IMG/VR virus record: IMGVR_UViG_3300036795_000289
Span: 1 to 31,046 of that record
DNA length: 31,046 nucleotides
Strand: one strand, 5' to 3'
Origin: a virus
Shown here: piece by piece, positions 18,714 through 25,893 of the stretch
How the letters are laid out: each line of letters begins with the position of its first letter
Position numbering within the stretch: position 1 is the stretch's first letter
The notes under the pieces: generated by a model
The model's database searches: none
Told to the model about the DNA's origin: nothing
Seen by the model: the letters and a program-made list of their open reading frames with translations, nothing else
Position numbers and translations under genes: made by a program

Positions 18714-19720
18714 TGGCGGACCTCGGGCAGCAGGCCGCGGCAGCCGTGCGCCAGTCGGTGGCGGAGGCGGCCGGGTACCTCGCGCTCGTTACCCGCAACA
18801 ACCCGGCGGGCACGGCCGACGCCCTGCTGCGCCGCCCGGACACCGACGCGGTGCTGCGGCAGGCCCTGGACGAGGCACGCGAGGCAGCCGGGGAGCTGGT
18901 CCGCCAGGCGTGGTACTCCTCAGGCGGCGCGGGCGGCGAGGACGAGACGCTGGGTCACCTGCTGGACGACATCGGGAAGGTCTTCGGGGACCTGGCCCGC
19001 CTGCACGGGCTAGTCCGCCGCGCCCACGCCTCGGTCCCGCAGCGCCGCTTTACCCCCGGGGTGCACTCCCCGGGCGAGCACCCGGCCCAGAGAGCGGCGG
19101 AGGAGCGCGCGGGCGCGGTGCGGGACGCGCTGCTCGGCTGGGGCCGCAAGGCCGCCCTGCGGGCCCGCCTGGCCACGCACACGGCACAGGGAGCCGGCTT
19201 GTCGGCCGCGGTGCTCAGCGACGCCATGGCCCGCGAGGCGGCCGGGGAGAAGCTGAGCAAGCGGTGGAGGGCGCACGTGGAGAGCCCGTCGTGCTGCCAC
19301 TGGTGCCGGCGGCTCAACGGGGTGACGATCGGGCTGCGCGAGAGCTTCGCCCCCTACCTGGGCGGCCCGGCCGTGATGCCGCAGTCCCGTGAGCGGCACG
19401 TGGCCACGCCGGCGGGGGCACGGAGGTACGGGCTGCCCGCCGGCGCTAAGATCGTCTACACGCAGCCGCCGAGGCCGTACCGGGGCAGGCTCCAGGGGCC
19501 GCTGCTTCACCCGCTGTGCAGGTGCCGCCTGGAAATCGTCCCGGCCGGCCGTATTGCCGAAGTACCTCCGGACGGCGGGCACGCCTCCGGCGCGTTCGTC
19601 TCCGCAGACGGCATCCGGGACATGCCCGAGGACGAGTACCAGGCCGACCTCGCGTTCCTGCAGGCGGCTGCCCACGAGCTGGACCAAATGCTGAAGAGAC
19701 TGGCTGGGGGCGGTGGCTGA
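18713..19720 (+). CDS. Phage Mu F-like minor head protein
   Basis: 335 residues; GTG overlaps the upstream TAG by one base. The C-terminal half has SPSCCHWCRRLNGVTIGL near residue 195 and LLHPLCRCRLEIVP near residue 265: the CxWCxxLNG and HPxCRC signature of MuF/SPP1 gp7-like minor head proteins, probably a metal site. The N-terminal half is helical. These proteins bind the portal and enter the procapsid, and can affect DNA ejection. Gene order after the portal fits. Confidence 0.82.
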   Translation: MADLGQQAAAAVRQSVAEAAGYLALVTRNNPAGTADALLRRPDTDAVLRQALDEAREAAGELVRQAWYSSGGAGGEDETLGHLLDDIGKVFGDLARLHGLVRRAHASVPQRRFTPGVHSPGEHPAQRAAEERAGAVRDALLGWGRKAALRARLATHTAQGAGLSAAVLSDAMAREAAGEKLSKRWRAHVESPSCCHWCRRLNGVTIGLRESFAPYLGGPAVMPQSRERHVATPAGARRYGLPAGAKIVYTQPPRPYRGRLQGPLLHPLCRCRLEIVPAGRIAEVPPDGGHASGAFVSADGIRDMPEDEYQADLAFLQAAAHELDQMLKRLAGGGG

Positions 19721-19946
19721 CAAGACGCGCCGGTGGTTCGCGGACAGCAGTGTCTCCTACGCCCTCGGCGTGCTCGCGCTGTTCGAGCACGCCCGGGAGC
19801 ACCAGGTGAGGTACGTCTTCGGCCCGCTGGAGGTGGCCTCGATGACCGACGGGGGGCTCACCGTCTCCGGCACCGAGCGGGACCTGGACCAGGCCGCCTC
19901 GGTGCTGGCCGGGGTTCCCGGCCTCGTGGAGTACCAGCCCGATTAG
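19713..19946 (+). CDS. Small hypothetical protein (77 aa)
   Basis: GTG overlaps the MuF-like gene by eight bases. Starts MADKTRRWFADSSVSYALGVLALFEHARE; the rest is a small alpha/beta protein with VSGTERDLDQAASVLAGVPG, like a ferredoxin-like fold. Not recognised. Confidence 0.55.
   Translation: MADKTRRWFADSSVSYALGVLALFEHAREHQVRYVFGPLEVASMTDGGLTVSGTERDLDQAASVLAGVPGLVEYQPD
19939..19945 (+). promoter_or_regulatory. CCGATTA motif seven bases before a start
   Basis: CCGATTA-N7-GTG; the GTG is at 19953. The TAG of the motif region is also the upstream stop. Confidence 0.45.
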
Positions 19947-19952
19947 CCTCGC

Positions 19953-20450
19953 GTGGACAGTGAGTGGGTGACCCGCGAGGGTGACGTGCAGGAGGAGTGG
20001 GCGGTCCGGGAGGAGCCTGCGCCGGAGGCCCCCCCGGAAACGCAGGACGGCGCTCCCCCTGCTGAGGAAGCGCCGCCTGCTGGCGAGCCGGGGGAGTTAC
20101 CTCCCGAAGTCGTCGAACTCGCCGTTCTTCACCCCGCCGGTGAACGCCTCCCACTCCGCGCGGGTGAACTCCAGCATGGGGCCCTGCGGGTGGCGGGAGT
20201 TGCGGAGGGCCACGGTGCCGCCGGGCAGCGGCCTCGCCTCGATGCAGTTGCCGCCATCGAAGCTCAGCGAACTCTTGACCCAGGCAGGGCCTGTCATCTC
20301 AGTGCCTTCAGTGCTCATGCGGCCTCCTGTGCCGTCACTGGTTTTACGCCTGCACCGTCCACCTGGTCGTTTGCGGGTACTCCGCGAACTGCCAGTGCCT
20401 TCGCAGCCAGAGCGGGATGGCGTCCGAGTTGGCGAAGCTGTTGCCGCTGA
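19953..20450 (+). CDS. Acidic protein, probably truncated by a reverse-strand insertion
   Basis: The first 49 residues (VDSEWVTREGDVQEEWAVREE, then Pro/Glu-rich) look like a real acidic, disordered protein with a CCGATTA-N7-GTG start. From about base 20097 the frame runs antisense to the DUF397 and 45-residue genes and reads as a shadow of them. The true stop was probably lost when that cassette entered. Treat the end as unreliable. Confidence 0.35.
   Translation: MDSEWVTREGDVQEEWAVREEPAPEAPPETQDGAPPAEEAPPAGEPGELPPEVVELAVLHPAGERLPLRAGELQHGALRVAGVAEGHGAAGQRPRLDAVAAIEAQRTLDPGRACHLSAFSAHAASCAVTGFTPAPSTWSFAGTPRTASAFAARAGWRPSWRSCCR
20097..20318 (-). CDS. DUF397 domain protein
   Basis: 73 residues; ATG with AGGAGG five bases upstream. 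WVKSSLSFDGGNCIEARPLPGG, then VALRNSRHPQGPML and FTRAEWEAFTGGVKNGEFD is the full DUF397 pattern, a family almost confined to Streptomyces and relatives. Members often accompany XRE-type regulators and have been linked to development and antibiotic control or antitoxin-like roles. Here it lies on the reverse strand among head genes, so it is probably a host-derived moron. The upstream partner is not a recognisable XRE protein. Confidence 0.85.
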   Translation of the reverse strand: MSTEGTEMTGPAWVKSSLSFDGGNCIEARPLPGGTVALRNSRHPQGPMLEFTRAEWEAFTGGVKNGEFDDFGR

Positions 20451-20481
20451 CGCCGCTGTTACTGCCCTTGCCGTCCTGCAC
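20344..20481 (-). CDS. Small hypothetical protein (45 aa)
   Basis: GTG with AGGAG eight bases upstream. Peptide VQDGKGSNSGVSGNSFANSD, then IPLWLRRHWQFAEYPQTTRW; not recognised. An upstream ATG at 20538 in the same frame would lie within the promoter region. It forms a two-gene reverse unit with DUF397 and might be a small partner or toxin-like peptide; unproven. Confidence 0.5.
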   Translation of the reverse strand: MQDGKGSNSGVSGNSFANSDAIPLWLRRHWQFAEYPQTTRWTVQA

Positions 20482-20529
20482 TCGGTTCTCCTGCCGTAGA
20501 AACTTGCGCGGTATGCTGCAACGTCGTCC

Positions 20530-20559
20530 ATCATGCACGATCGTCTAGACTCAAGTCAA
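20530..20559 (-). promoter_or_regulatory. Reverse promoter of the DUF397 unit
   Basis: Minus strand: GCTTGACT with -35 TTGACT (20559-20554), 18 bases, CATGAT (20535-20530). The GCTTGAC-N4-GTC core resembles the operator at 8904-8921. Confidence 0.5.
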
Positions 20560-20573
20560 GCGGAGGAGTCGCC

Positions 20574-20783
20574 GTGAAACTCAGGGACGCCGACTCGGCC
20601 GCCGACGTGGCCGCCCGGGCTGCCGGGCTGGCCCGGCTGCTGGACGGCCTGCCGGGCATGGACGGCCCGGCGGCCCTGGTGCGGGAGGCGGCCGGGCTGG
20701 CCGCCGCTGACCCGGCTAAGGCGTCGGAGGCGCTCGCGGAGGCCGCCTCCCTGGTAGCGGCCCGTGCCCCGGAGGCCCGTTGA
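20574..20783 (+). CDS. Small Ala-rich helical protein (69 aa)
   Basis: GTG seven bases after GGAGGAG. Almost entirely Ala/Leu/Asp helix (AADVAARAAGLARLLDGLPG, EALAEAASLVAARAPEA). Not recognised. It precedes the prohead protease by 15 bases and might assist scaffold or protease function. Confidence 0.55.
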   Translation: MKLRDADSAADVAARAAGLARLLDGLPGMDGPAALVREAAGLAAADPAKASEALAEAASLVAARAPEAR

Positions 20784-20784
20784 T

Positions 20785-20791
20785 CCGATAA
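20785..20791 (+). promoter_or_regulatory. CCGATAA motif seven bases before a start
   Basis: CCGATAA-N7-ATG; the ATG is at 20799. This copy also matches the -10 of sigma-28/WhiG promoters (GCCGATAA), but no TAAA -35 is seen. Confidence 0.45.
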
Positions 20792-20798
20792 GAGGGGC

Positions 20799-21932
20799 AT
20801 GGGCGATGACCTGCGCTATATCGTGCCTGCCCCGGGCGGCGACACCTTCCGGCCGGTGGCTGACGTCCCGGTTGCCCTCGCGCGGTCGCGCCAGGTGCAG
20901 GGGAGGCTGTTCGAGAAGCACATCCTGAACAAGGGCGTGCTGCTGCACCCGAAGACCGGCGAGAAGATTCACGTCGATGACGCGTTCGTCGCCGCCATGC
21001 AGGAGAACTTCACCAAGGGCTACTGCGACATCGTGCAGGTCCCGCTCGCCAACGACAAGAACGAGCACGTCGAGAACCCCGGTGCCAACCTCGGCGAGGT
21101 CGTCGGCATCCGGTCTCGCGGGGACAAGGTGTACGCGCTTCTCGACGCCCGCCAGGACGCCGAGAAGTTCGGCAAGACCTACCTGGGCGCGTCGGCGTAC
21201 CTGAGCACGAATTACACCGACAGCAAGACCAACAACAAGGTCGGCCCCACCCTGCTGCACGTCGCGGTTACCAACCGGCCGTACGTCACCGGGCTTGAGG
21301 ACTACAAGGAGGTCCTCGCCGCGTCGGCCGATAGCACAGGCGAAGTTGTCGTCCTGACTCCCGCGCCGGAGGAACCTGTGCCTACCAGGGAAGAGCTGCT
21401 CGCCGCTCTGAAGACCGAGCACGGCATCGACGTGGCCGCGCTGCAGGCGTCCGCCGCTGCCCCGCCGGACACCGCCGCGCTGTCGGCCGGGTTCATGCAG
21501 GCACTGCCGGCGGCCATCGCGCAGGCACTCAAGGACTCGGGCGCGGTCCAGCTGTCCGCGGACCCCGGCCAGGTGAGCCTGTCCGACGTCACCGCCGCGG
21601 TGGTCGAGCTGGCCGACAGCAACAAGGGCCTGCGCGGCGAGGTGGACGAGCTGAAGCTGGCCGCCGCCACGACCGAGGTGGAGGGCTACATCGACGCCGG
21701 CCGCCTGCTGCCCAAGGCGAAGGACGTCGCCGTCGAGATGGCGCTGTCCAACCGCGCCGGGCTGGACGCGATCCTCGCCCCTGCGGACAAGCCCTACGTC
21801 GCCCTCGGCGCGCAGCAGGGCGTCGCCGGGCCGGACGGCGAGCAGCGCCAGCATCAGGACGTCGATGCCGAGCTGGCACGGCTGGCCGCGGAGCACAAGG
21901 AGTTCTTCACGCCGGACGGCACCCGGAACTGA
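20799..21932 (+). CDS. Prohead protease/scaffold (Mu protein I-like)
   Basis: 377 residues. The N-terminal 170 residues are a protease-like domain: KHILNKGVLLHPKTGEKIHVDD, then LGASAYLSTNY and HVAVTNRPYVTGLEDY, matching Mu I-like capsid proteases in which a strand before NRPYVTG closes the active site. The C-terminal 200 residues are a Glu/Ala-rich helical scaffold region that self-cleavage normally removes. The protein shapes the procapsid and trims head proteins. The decoration and capsid genes follow. Catalytic residues cannot be named with certainty by eye. Confidence 0.75.
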   Translation: MGDDLRYIVPAPGGDTFRPVADVPVALARSRQVQGRLFEKHILNKGVLLHPKTGEKIHVDDAFVAAMQENFTKGYCDIVQVPLANDKNEHVENPGANLGEVVGIRSRGDKVYALLDARQDAEKFGKTYLGASAYLSTNYTDSKTNNKVGPTLLHVAVTNRPYVTGLEDYKEVLAASADSTGEVVVLTPAPEEPVPTREELLAALKTEHGIDVAALQASAAAPPDTAALSAGFMQALPAAIAQALKDSGAVQLSADPGQVSLSDVTAAVVELADSNKGLRGEVDELKLAAATTEVEGYIDAGRLLPKAKDVAVEMALSNRAGLDAILAPADKPYVALGAQQGVAGPDGEQRQHQDVDAELARLAAEHKEFFTPDGTRN

Positions 21933-21960
21933 CCGGGCCTAGCGACGAGGAGCGCGCGAA

Positions 21961-22650
21961 ATGCCATCTAACGACAGCGTGGAGTTCGACTACGTACCGG
22001 GGTACGTCAAGCCGACGCACGAGTACGGCCAGGGCTTCGGCGACGAGTTCCACGCCGAGGCCGTCCAGGAGCTGCTTCTCAGCTACGCCGGCTTCACCCA
22101 GCGGGGCGTCACCCTCGCGGCCGGGCAGGGCGTGCTCCCGACCGGCTGCATCATCGCCCGGCACATCGCGTCCGGCAAGTACTTCTCCTACCAGGCGGGC
22201 GCGACCGACGGGCGGCAGATCCCGGTGGGCGTGCTGCGCGATGCCCGCGACACCGGCGGCCCCGGCGCGGCCAGCCTGGCCGCCTTCAACTCCGGCACCA
22301 ACGGCGTGAACCCGGACGGCATCACGCTGGTCGGCGGCGCGGTCGTCTTCCCGGCCAGCTCGGGCGGCAAGGTGGCGACCGACGCCCTGGGGAACATGGT
22401 GGTCCGCGGCATCCTGAACGCCAACGTGGTCTCCGGCACCGACACGACCAACATCATCAACGGGCGCGGCCTCGGCTCCGGGGTCGGCCAGGCGATGGTG
22501 CTGCTCGGCGCGCGTTACGTGCCCTACGGCGGCTCGGTCTCCGGTGCCTCCCAGGGTGCCCCGTTCCCCGGCGGCCCGATGGACGGCGTGCCGCCGAGCA
22601 ACGCGGGCGTGGTGCCGACCGGCGTCGGGGTCAACGCGTTCATCTTCTGA
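21961..22650 (+). CDS. Head decoration protein
   Basis: 229 residues; ATG six bases after GAGGAG. GVTLAAGQGVLPTGCIIARHIASGKYFSY and DGRQIPVGVLRDARDT match the beta-tulip head decoration family (lambda gpD-like: A-G-Q-x-L-x-x-G-x-V-L-G). Trimers cap capsid threefold sites and stabilise the full head. A low-complexity Gly/Pro tail is present. Placed between protease and capsid genes as in lambda. Confidence 0.78.
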   Translation: MPSNDSVEFDYVPGYVKPTHEYGQGFGDEFHAEAVQELLLSYAGFTQRGVTLAAGQGVLPTGCIIARHIASGKYFSYQAGATDGRQIPVGVLRDARDTGGPGAASLAAFNSGTNGVNPDGITLVGGAVVFPASSGGKVATDALGNMVVRGILNANVVSGTDTTNIINGRGLGSGVGQAMVLLGARYVPYGGSVSGASQGAPFPGGPMDGVPPSNAGVVPTGVGVNAFIF

Positions 22651-22892
22651 TGAGCTTCACCATCATGGCAGGCATCGCTACGGACGGTGCCGTTGAGCTG
22701 GTCTTCCAGTGCAACCGCTGCCAGGAGAACGTGCCCGCCGTCCGCAGCGGCCCTGGCGCGGCGCACCTGGTGAAACTGGGTGAGGGCCTGCACGTCGGCG
22801 GCGTGCGCCCTGAGAACGCGGTCGCTGCCGCCGGGTACCTGGCGCACGAGTGCGACCCGGCACGCGTGATCCTCTCGCTGGCCAGGACCTGA
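22650..22892 (+). CDS. Small hypothetical protein (80 aa)
   Basis: ATG shares one base with the upstream TGA. Starts MSFTIMAGIATDGAVELVFQCNRCQENV; the CxxC pair plus AHECD could form a zinc site. Not recognised. Confidence 0.55.
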   Translation: MSFTIMAGIATDGAVELVFQCNRCQENVPAVRSGPGAAHLVKLGEGLHVGGVRPENAVAAAGYLAHECDPARVILSLART

Positions 22893-22895
22893 CCG

Positions 22896-22902
22896 CCGAT
22901 AG
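22896..22902 (+). promoter_or_regulatory. CCGATAG motif seven bases before a start
   Basis: CCGATAG-N7-GTG; the GTG is at 22910. Confidence 0.45.
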
Positions 22903-22909
22903 CTCCGGC

Positions 22910-23251
22910 GTGTGGGTTCCGTGGAGGACTCTTCAGGCCGCGCTCCAGAGGATGGAGCAGCGGCTCGACCAGCGGCTGTCACAGATCGACAGCAGACTAG
23001 GAGCTGTAATGGCATCGCAGGATGACATCGACGCGGCAGTCGCGCAGATCAACACCACGATGGGCGACCTGCAGGCGCAGTCCGCCGCCATCGGTACCGA
23101 CGTGACCAACATCCAGGCGGCGCTCAGCGCCCTCCCGGCGAACGTGGACACCAGCGCGCTCAACGCCGCGGTGTCCTCGCTCGCGCAGAACCAGGCGAGC
23201 CTGGACACCTCGGTCGGCGGCCTGTCCGCCGTGGTGCCGCCGGCTCCCTGA
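22910..23251 (+). CDS. Coiled-coil protein (113 aa)
   Basis: Start set by CCGATAG-N7-GTG. Heptad-like helix from residue 6 on (LQAALQRMEQRLDQRLSQID) and a second Ala/Ser-rich coiled segment with TDVTNIQAALSALP. It resembles trimeric fibre or whisker-type coiled coils of phages but no known domain is seen. A strong terminator follows. Confidence 0.6.
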   Translation: MWVPWRTLQAALQRMEQRLDQRLSQIDSRLGAVMASQDDIDAAVAQINTTMGDLQAQSAAIGTDVTNIQAALSALPANVDTSALNAAVSSLAQNQASLDTSVGGLSAVVPPAP

Positions 23252-23281
23252 GATTGACGGTTACGCCGTACACCGCCACCG

Positions 23282-23317
23282 CCAGCCCCGGAGCCACCCC
23301 TCCGGGGCTGGTTCTTT
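23282..23317 (+). terminator. Rho-independent terminator
   Basis: Twelve-pair stem CCAGCCCCGGAG with CTCCGGGGCTGG, then TTCTTT. Confidence 0.85.
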
Positions 23318-23332
23318 GCTGTAGTAGGGGGC

Positions 23333-23683
23333 GTGAAGCATCACCGTTACGGGGACTGGCGGGCCGCGCACTACGGCAAGCGCCGGTACCGCAGCCGCCG
23401 CCGTGCCTGGCTGGTGATTTTCAGCATCTGGCTGCGCGAGAGGCACACGGACTCGCTGCAGCCCTACACCTGCCGCTGGGGGCCGGACTGGAACAAGGGC
23501 CGGGCCGGCGAGCCGCACATCCACATCGGGCACGGGAGGTACACGCCCGCCGACCGGGCGCGGCACTGGGTTAAGCGGGTGGTGGTGTGGCCGTTCTACC
23601 GGGCCAGGGCCCGCTGGCGGCGGCTCAGGAGGGCGCGGTCAGCCGCAGCTCGGCCAGCGCGCTCCAGCGGCCCACCTCGGTGA
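23333..23683 (+). CDS. Basic hypothetical protein (116 aa)
   Basis: GTG start after GTAGTAGGGGGC. Very Arg/Trp/His-rich (GDWRAAHYGKRRYRSRRRAW, WVKRVVVWPFYRARARWRRL). Not recognised; may bind nucleic acid or membrane. Its last 59 bases overlap, tail to tail, the reverse PadR-like gene. Confidence 0.5.
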   Translation: MKHHRYGDWRAAHYGKRRYRSRRRAWLVIFSIWLRERHTDSLQPYTCRWGPDWNKGRAGEPHIHIGHGRYTPADRARHWVKRVVVWPFYRARARWRRLRRARSAAARPARSSGPPR

Positions 23684-23930
23684 GGGAGTAGCAGTACAGC
23701 CACTGGTCCGAGACGAACCGCAGTTCCCGGGTGATCCACCCGGCGTGCTCCAGGTGGTCCAGGAACGGGTAGAGCGTGACTGACCCGACCTGGGCAGCCT
23801 GGCAGAGCCGCCAGCCGTACAGGTTGCCCGCGCCGGTGAGCAGGGCCAGCAGCATGCGCCGCCGCCCGCGGGTCAGGCGGACCCGGGTCAGCCCGAGGGC
23901 CCCCGGCCGCCGGTAACTCATCCACGGCAC
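23625..23930 (-). CDS. PadR-like winged-helix regulator
   Basis: 101 residues from the GTG that has GGAGG seven bases upstream; ATG at 23921 is the alternative. RRRMLLALLTGAGNLYGWRLCQAAQVGSVTLYPFLDHLEHAGWI is the PadR/MarR-like winged helix, with the wing around ITRELRFVSDQWLYCYSLTEVG. It would bind an operator as a dimer; the usual C-terminal dimer helix is short. It follows the cold-shock gene by two bases in a reverse unit. Confidence 0.72.
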   Translation of the reverse strand: MPWMSYRRPGALGLTRVRLTRGRRRMLLALLTGAGNLYGWRLCQAAQVGSVTLYPFLDHLEHAGWITRELRFVSDQWLYCYSLTEVGRWSALAELRLTAPS

Positions 23931-23932
23931 GG

Positions 23933-24205
23933 CTAGGCCTCCTTCGGGCGCGCGGCACGGGCCCGAAGGTGCCGCTTCCCCGGCTCGGGCGCGGCCCCGC
24001 TGGTGAAGGTGACGGCGGTCCCCACAGGCAGGTGCGTGTACCCCGTTGGCAGGTCGCTACTGGACAGGAAGTAGCTCTGGCCGTCGTCGCCGGTGATAAA
24101 GCCGAAGGTCTCGCCGTCGTTCCAGCGGGTGACCACGCCGGTGAGCCAGTCGGGCGTGCCAGCCTTGCGGAAGCTTTTCTTTGAGTTGTCAGGCACCTGG
24201 GCCAT
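23933..24205 (-). CDS. Cold-shock domain protein
   Basis: 90 residues; ATG with GAGGAG six bases upstream. GVVTRWNDGETFGFITGDDGQSYFLSSSDL is a cold-shock domain with RNP1-like GFITGDDG and RNP2-like YFLSSSDL; the usual GFGFI is TFGFI and the second motif (VFVHFS) is altered. Family members melt RNA or single-stranded DNA structures. N- and C-terminal extensions are charged. In this phage it might act on structured transcripts; that is inference. Confidence 0.78.
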   Translation of the reverse strand: MAQVPDNSKKSFRKAGTPDWLTGVVTRWNDGETFGFITGDDGQSYFLSSSDLPTGYTHLPVGTAVTFTSGAAPEPGKRHLRARAARPKEA

Positions 24206-24238
24206 GTCGTTCTCCTCTGCTCGCTTCTTCCTTGTTAC

Positions 24239-24263
24239 GCCTGTCCGATTAGACCGGGCAGGC
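24239..24263 (-). promoter_or_regulatory. Hairpin/inverted repeat upstream of the cold-shock gene
   Basis: GCCTG-T-CCG ... CGG-G-CAGGC around a CCGATTA copy, in the leader of the reverse unit. It could be an operator or a leader hairpin; no clear promoter hexamers. Confidence 0.35.
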
Positions 24264-24372
24264 GCGCAAGCGCTAGGCCAGCCATGTGGCCCCTTCCGGG
24301 GGCGGCGCAGGCCGGGCACCCCCGCTGGTGTCGCTGACTGACCGAGCGAACCCGGACATTGAGGGGCTAGCA

Positions 24373-25557
24373 GTGCCTGATATCAGCCTTCTTGAGCCAG
24401 TTGTGCTGCGCGGGGTTGTCGAGAAGTTCGTGACGCCCGAGACCCTCCTGCTGCTCAACCGCCTCGACCAGACCCCCTGGCCTTTCCCCAGCGCTACCTG
24501 GGATGTGGTGAAGGGCTCGCGCGCGGTCGCCAAGCCGAACGTGCCGAACTCCGAGGCGCACATCGTCTCCCGGCTCGGCCGCTCGCAGGAGAGCGCGAGC
24601 TTCATCTACCTCCGCGAGAAGAAGGTCTTCGAGCCGACGACGCTGCACTGGCTGCGGACGCCGGGCGAGATCGCGCGCATCAACGCCGAGCAGGCCGTTC
24701 TGAGGGAGATCAACGACCTCAACCAGCGGTTCGACAACTTCATGGAGTGGAGCGCCTGGCAGGCCCTGGGCGGGGGCATCCAGTACAACTACGCCGACGT
24801 CCAGGCCACGGTCGACTACAAGTTCCCGTCGAGCCACTTCGTCACCCCGGCCGTGCCGTGGGTCACCAACACCGCGCTGGCCTACTACACCACCGGCGGC
24901 GCGGGCTCGGGCTCGCCCGGCAGCGCGGCGACCCTCGGCCAGGCCAACACCGCGCTGAACGCGGGCGGCGGCACCATCACCTACGCCACGCCGGTGGGCA
25001 TGATCGAGGACGTCCGGTCCTGGAAGAGGCTCCTGCAGGTGCACGGCCGGGTGCCGGCCAAGGAAGTGTTCGCCACCTCGGTCACCATGGCCGGCCTGAT
25101 GGAGGCGTGGGTGTCCGCCACCCAGGCGTCCACCGTGTCCATCCCGGCGACGATGTTGAGCGACCGGATGAAGGACGAGTACTACTCCACCGGCATCATG
25201 ACCGGCTTCATGGGCCTGTCCTGGACCACGGTGGAGCAGGTCTTCGAGTCCGACCTCGGCAACCTGACGTTCTTCGTGCCTGACGGCATGATCTACATGG
25301 GCAACTACACCGACCAGCGGCCGATCGAGGTGCTGATCGGCCCGACCGCCGACGACGAGGCCCCGCAGGGCTTCACGGGCAAGTACGCGAAGACCTGGAA
25401 GGAAAAGGACCCGTCGGCCCGCCAGTACCTCCTGGAGCTTCACTTCCTGCCCATCGTCACCCGCCCCGAGCAGATGCTGGTCGCCACCAACGTCATCTCC
25501 AACGGAAGCGCCGCCCCCGCGGGCTACTACCCGGGCGGAGCGGGCACGATCGACTAG
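24373..25557 (+). CDS. Major capsid protein (lambda gpE family)
   Basis: 394 residues from the GTG seven bases after GAGGGG; a GTG at 24328 would add 15 residues. Features of the E-type capsid family: an N-terminal segment that fits VTPETLLLLNRLDQTPWPFPS, then VAKPNVPNSEAHIVSRLGRSQESASFIYLREKKVFEPTTL and a long E-loop/spine helix (INAEQAVLREINDLNQRFDNFMEW). The end has EVLIGPTADDEAPQGFTGKYAKTWKEKDPSARQYLLELHFLPIVTRPEQM, the typical A-domain close. It builds the head shell. A hairpin follows 35 bases downstream. Confidence 0.9.
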   Translation: MPDISLLEPVVLRGVVEKFVTPETLLLLNRLDQTPWPFPSATWDVVKGSRAVAKPNVPNSEAHIVSRLGRSQESASFIYLREKKVFEPTTLHWLRTPGEIARINAEQAVLREINDLNQRFDNFMEWSAWQALGGGIQYNYADVQATVDYKFPSSHFVTPAVPWVTNTALAYYTTGGAGSGSPGSAATLGQANTALNAGGGTITYATPVGMIEDVRSWKRLLQVHGRVPAKEVFATSVTMAGLMEAWVSATQASTVSIPATMLSDRMKDEYYSTGIMTGFMGLSWTTVEQVFESDLGNLTFFVPDGMIYMGNYTDQRPIEVLIGPTADDEAPQGFTGKYAKTWKEKDPSARQYLLELHFLPIVTRPEQMLVATNVISNGSAAPAGYYPGGAGTID

Positions 25558-25592
25558 CCTCAGGGCGAGGGCCCTGCCCCCTGCCGTGATCA

Positions 25593-25626
25593 GGAAGCCC
25601 CCGGAGGTGGAAGTCCGGGGGCTTCC
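25593..25626 (+). terminator. Strong hairpin after the capsid gene
   Basis: Thirteen perfect pairs (25593-25605 with 25614-25626), no T-tract. Probably a terminator or mRNA 3'-end stabiliser. Confidence 0.65.
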
Positions 25627-25843
25627 GGCGTCCGGGCGTAGTAGTTACCGTGCCGCGGCACGGGCCCACCCAGCCCGGACCCGGCACCGGGAATGAGGGA
25701 GGGGCGGACGCCGCCACCCGGGAGACCGAGTTCAGGCCACGACTCAGTACGAGCCTGCGGGACCGAAGCAGGGCCGTGAGCCGTCCCTCCCGATTTCGGG
25801 TAAGCTTTGAGCCAACCTCCTCGGAGGGATCTGCCTGTACCGC
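25627..25843 (+). other. Non-coding structured leader region
   Basis: No convincing ORF. CGTAGTAGTTA (25637-25647) is followed by a 16-base perfect palindrome at 25648-25663 (operator-like). A long-range helix, about 25695-25705 with 25781-25793, encloses roughly 80 bases. TAAGCT lies at 25801-25806. A regulatory RNA is possible; no known riboswitch could be assigned. Confidence 0.35.
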
Positions 25844-25870
25844 AAGGGGCCCGTCGGCGACGGGCCCCTT
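25844..25870 (+). terminator. GC hairpin before the 233-residue gene
   Basis: Twelve perfect pairs with a three-base loop (25844-25855, 25859-25870); attenuator-like position ten bases before the CCGATTG motif. Confidence 0.6.
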
Positions 25871-25879
25871 CGCGTTCCG

Positions 25880-25886
25880 CCGATTG
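25880..25886 (+). promoter_or_regulatory. CCGATTG motif seven bases before a start
   Basis: CCGATTG-N7-ATG; the ATG is at 25894, directly after a terminator-like hairpin. Confidence 0.5.
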
Positions 25887-25893
25887 CCTGCGC

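Noticed and set aside
24367-25443. 358-codon reverse frame opposite the capsid gene
   Set aside because: Shadow of the major capsid gene; low-complexity translation.
25690-25800. Cobalamin-type riboswitch
   Set aside because: Short fragments (CCGCCAC, GGGAGACC) recall the B12-box region, but the core order does not fit and no B12-related gene follows.
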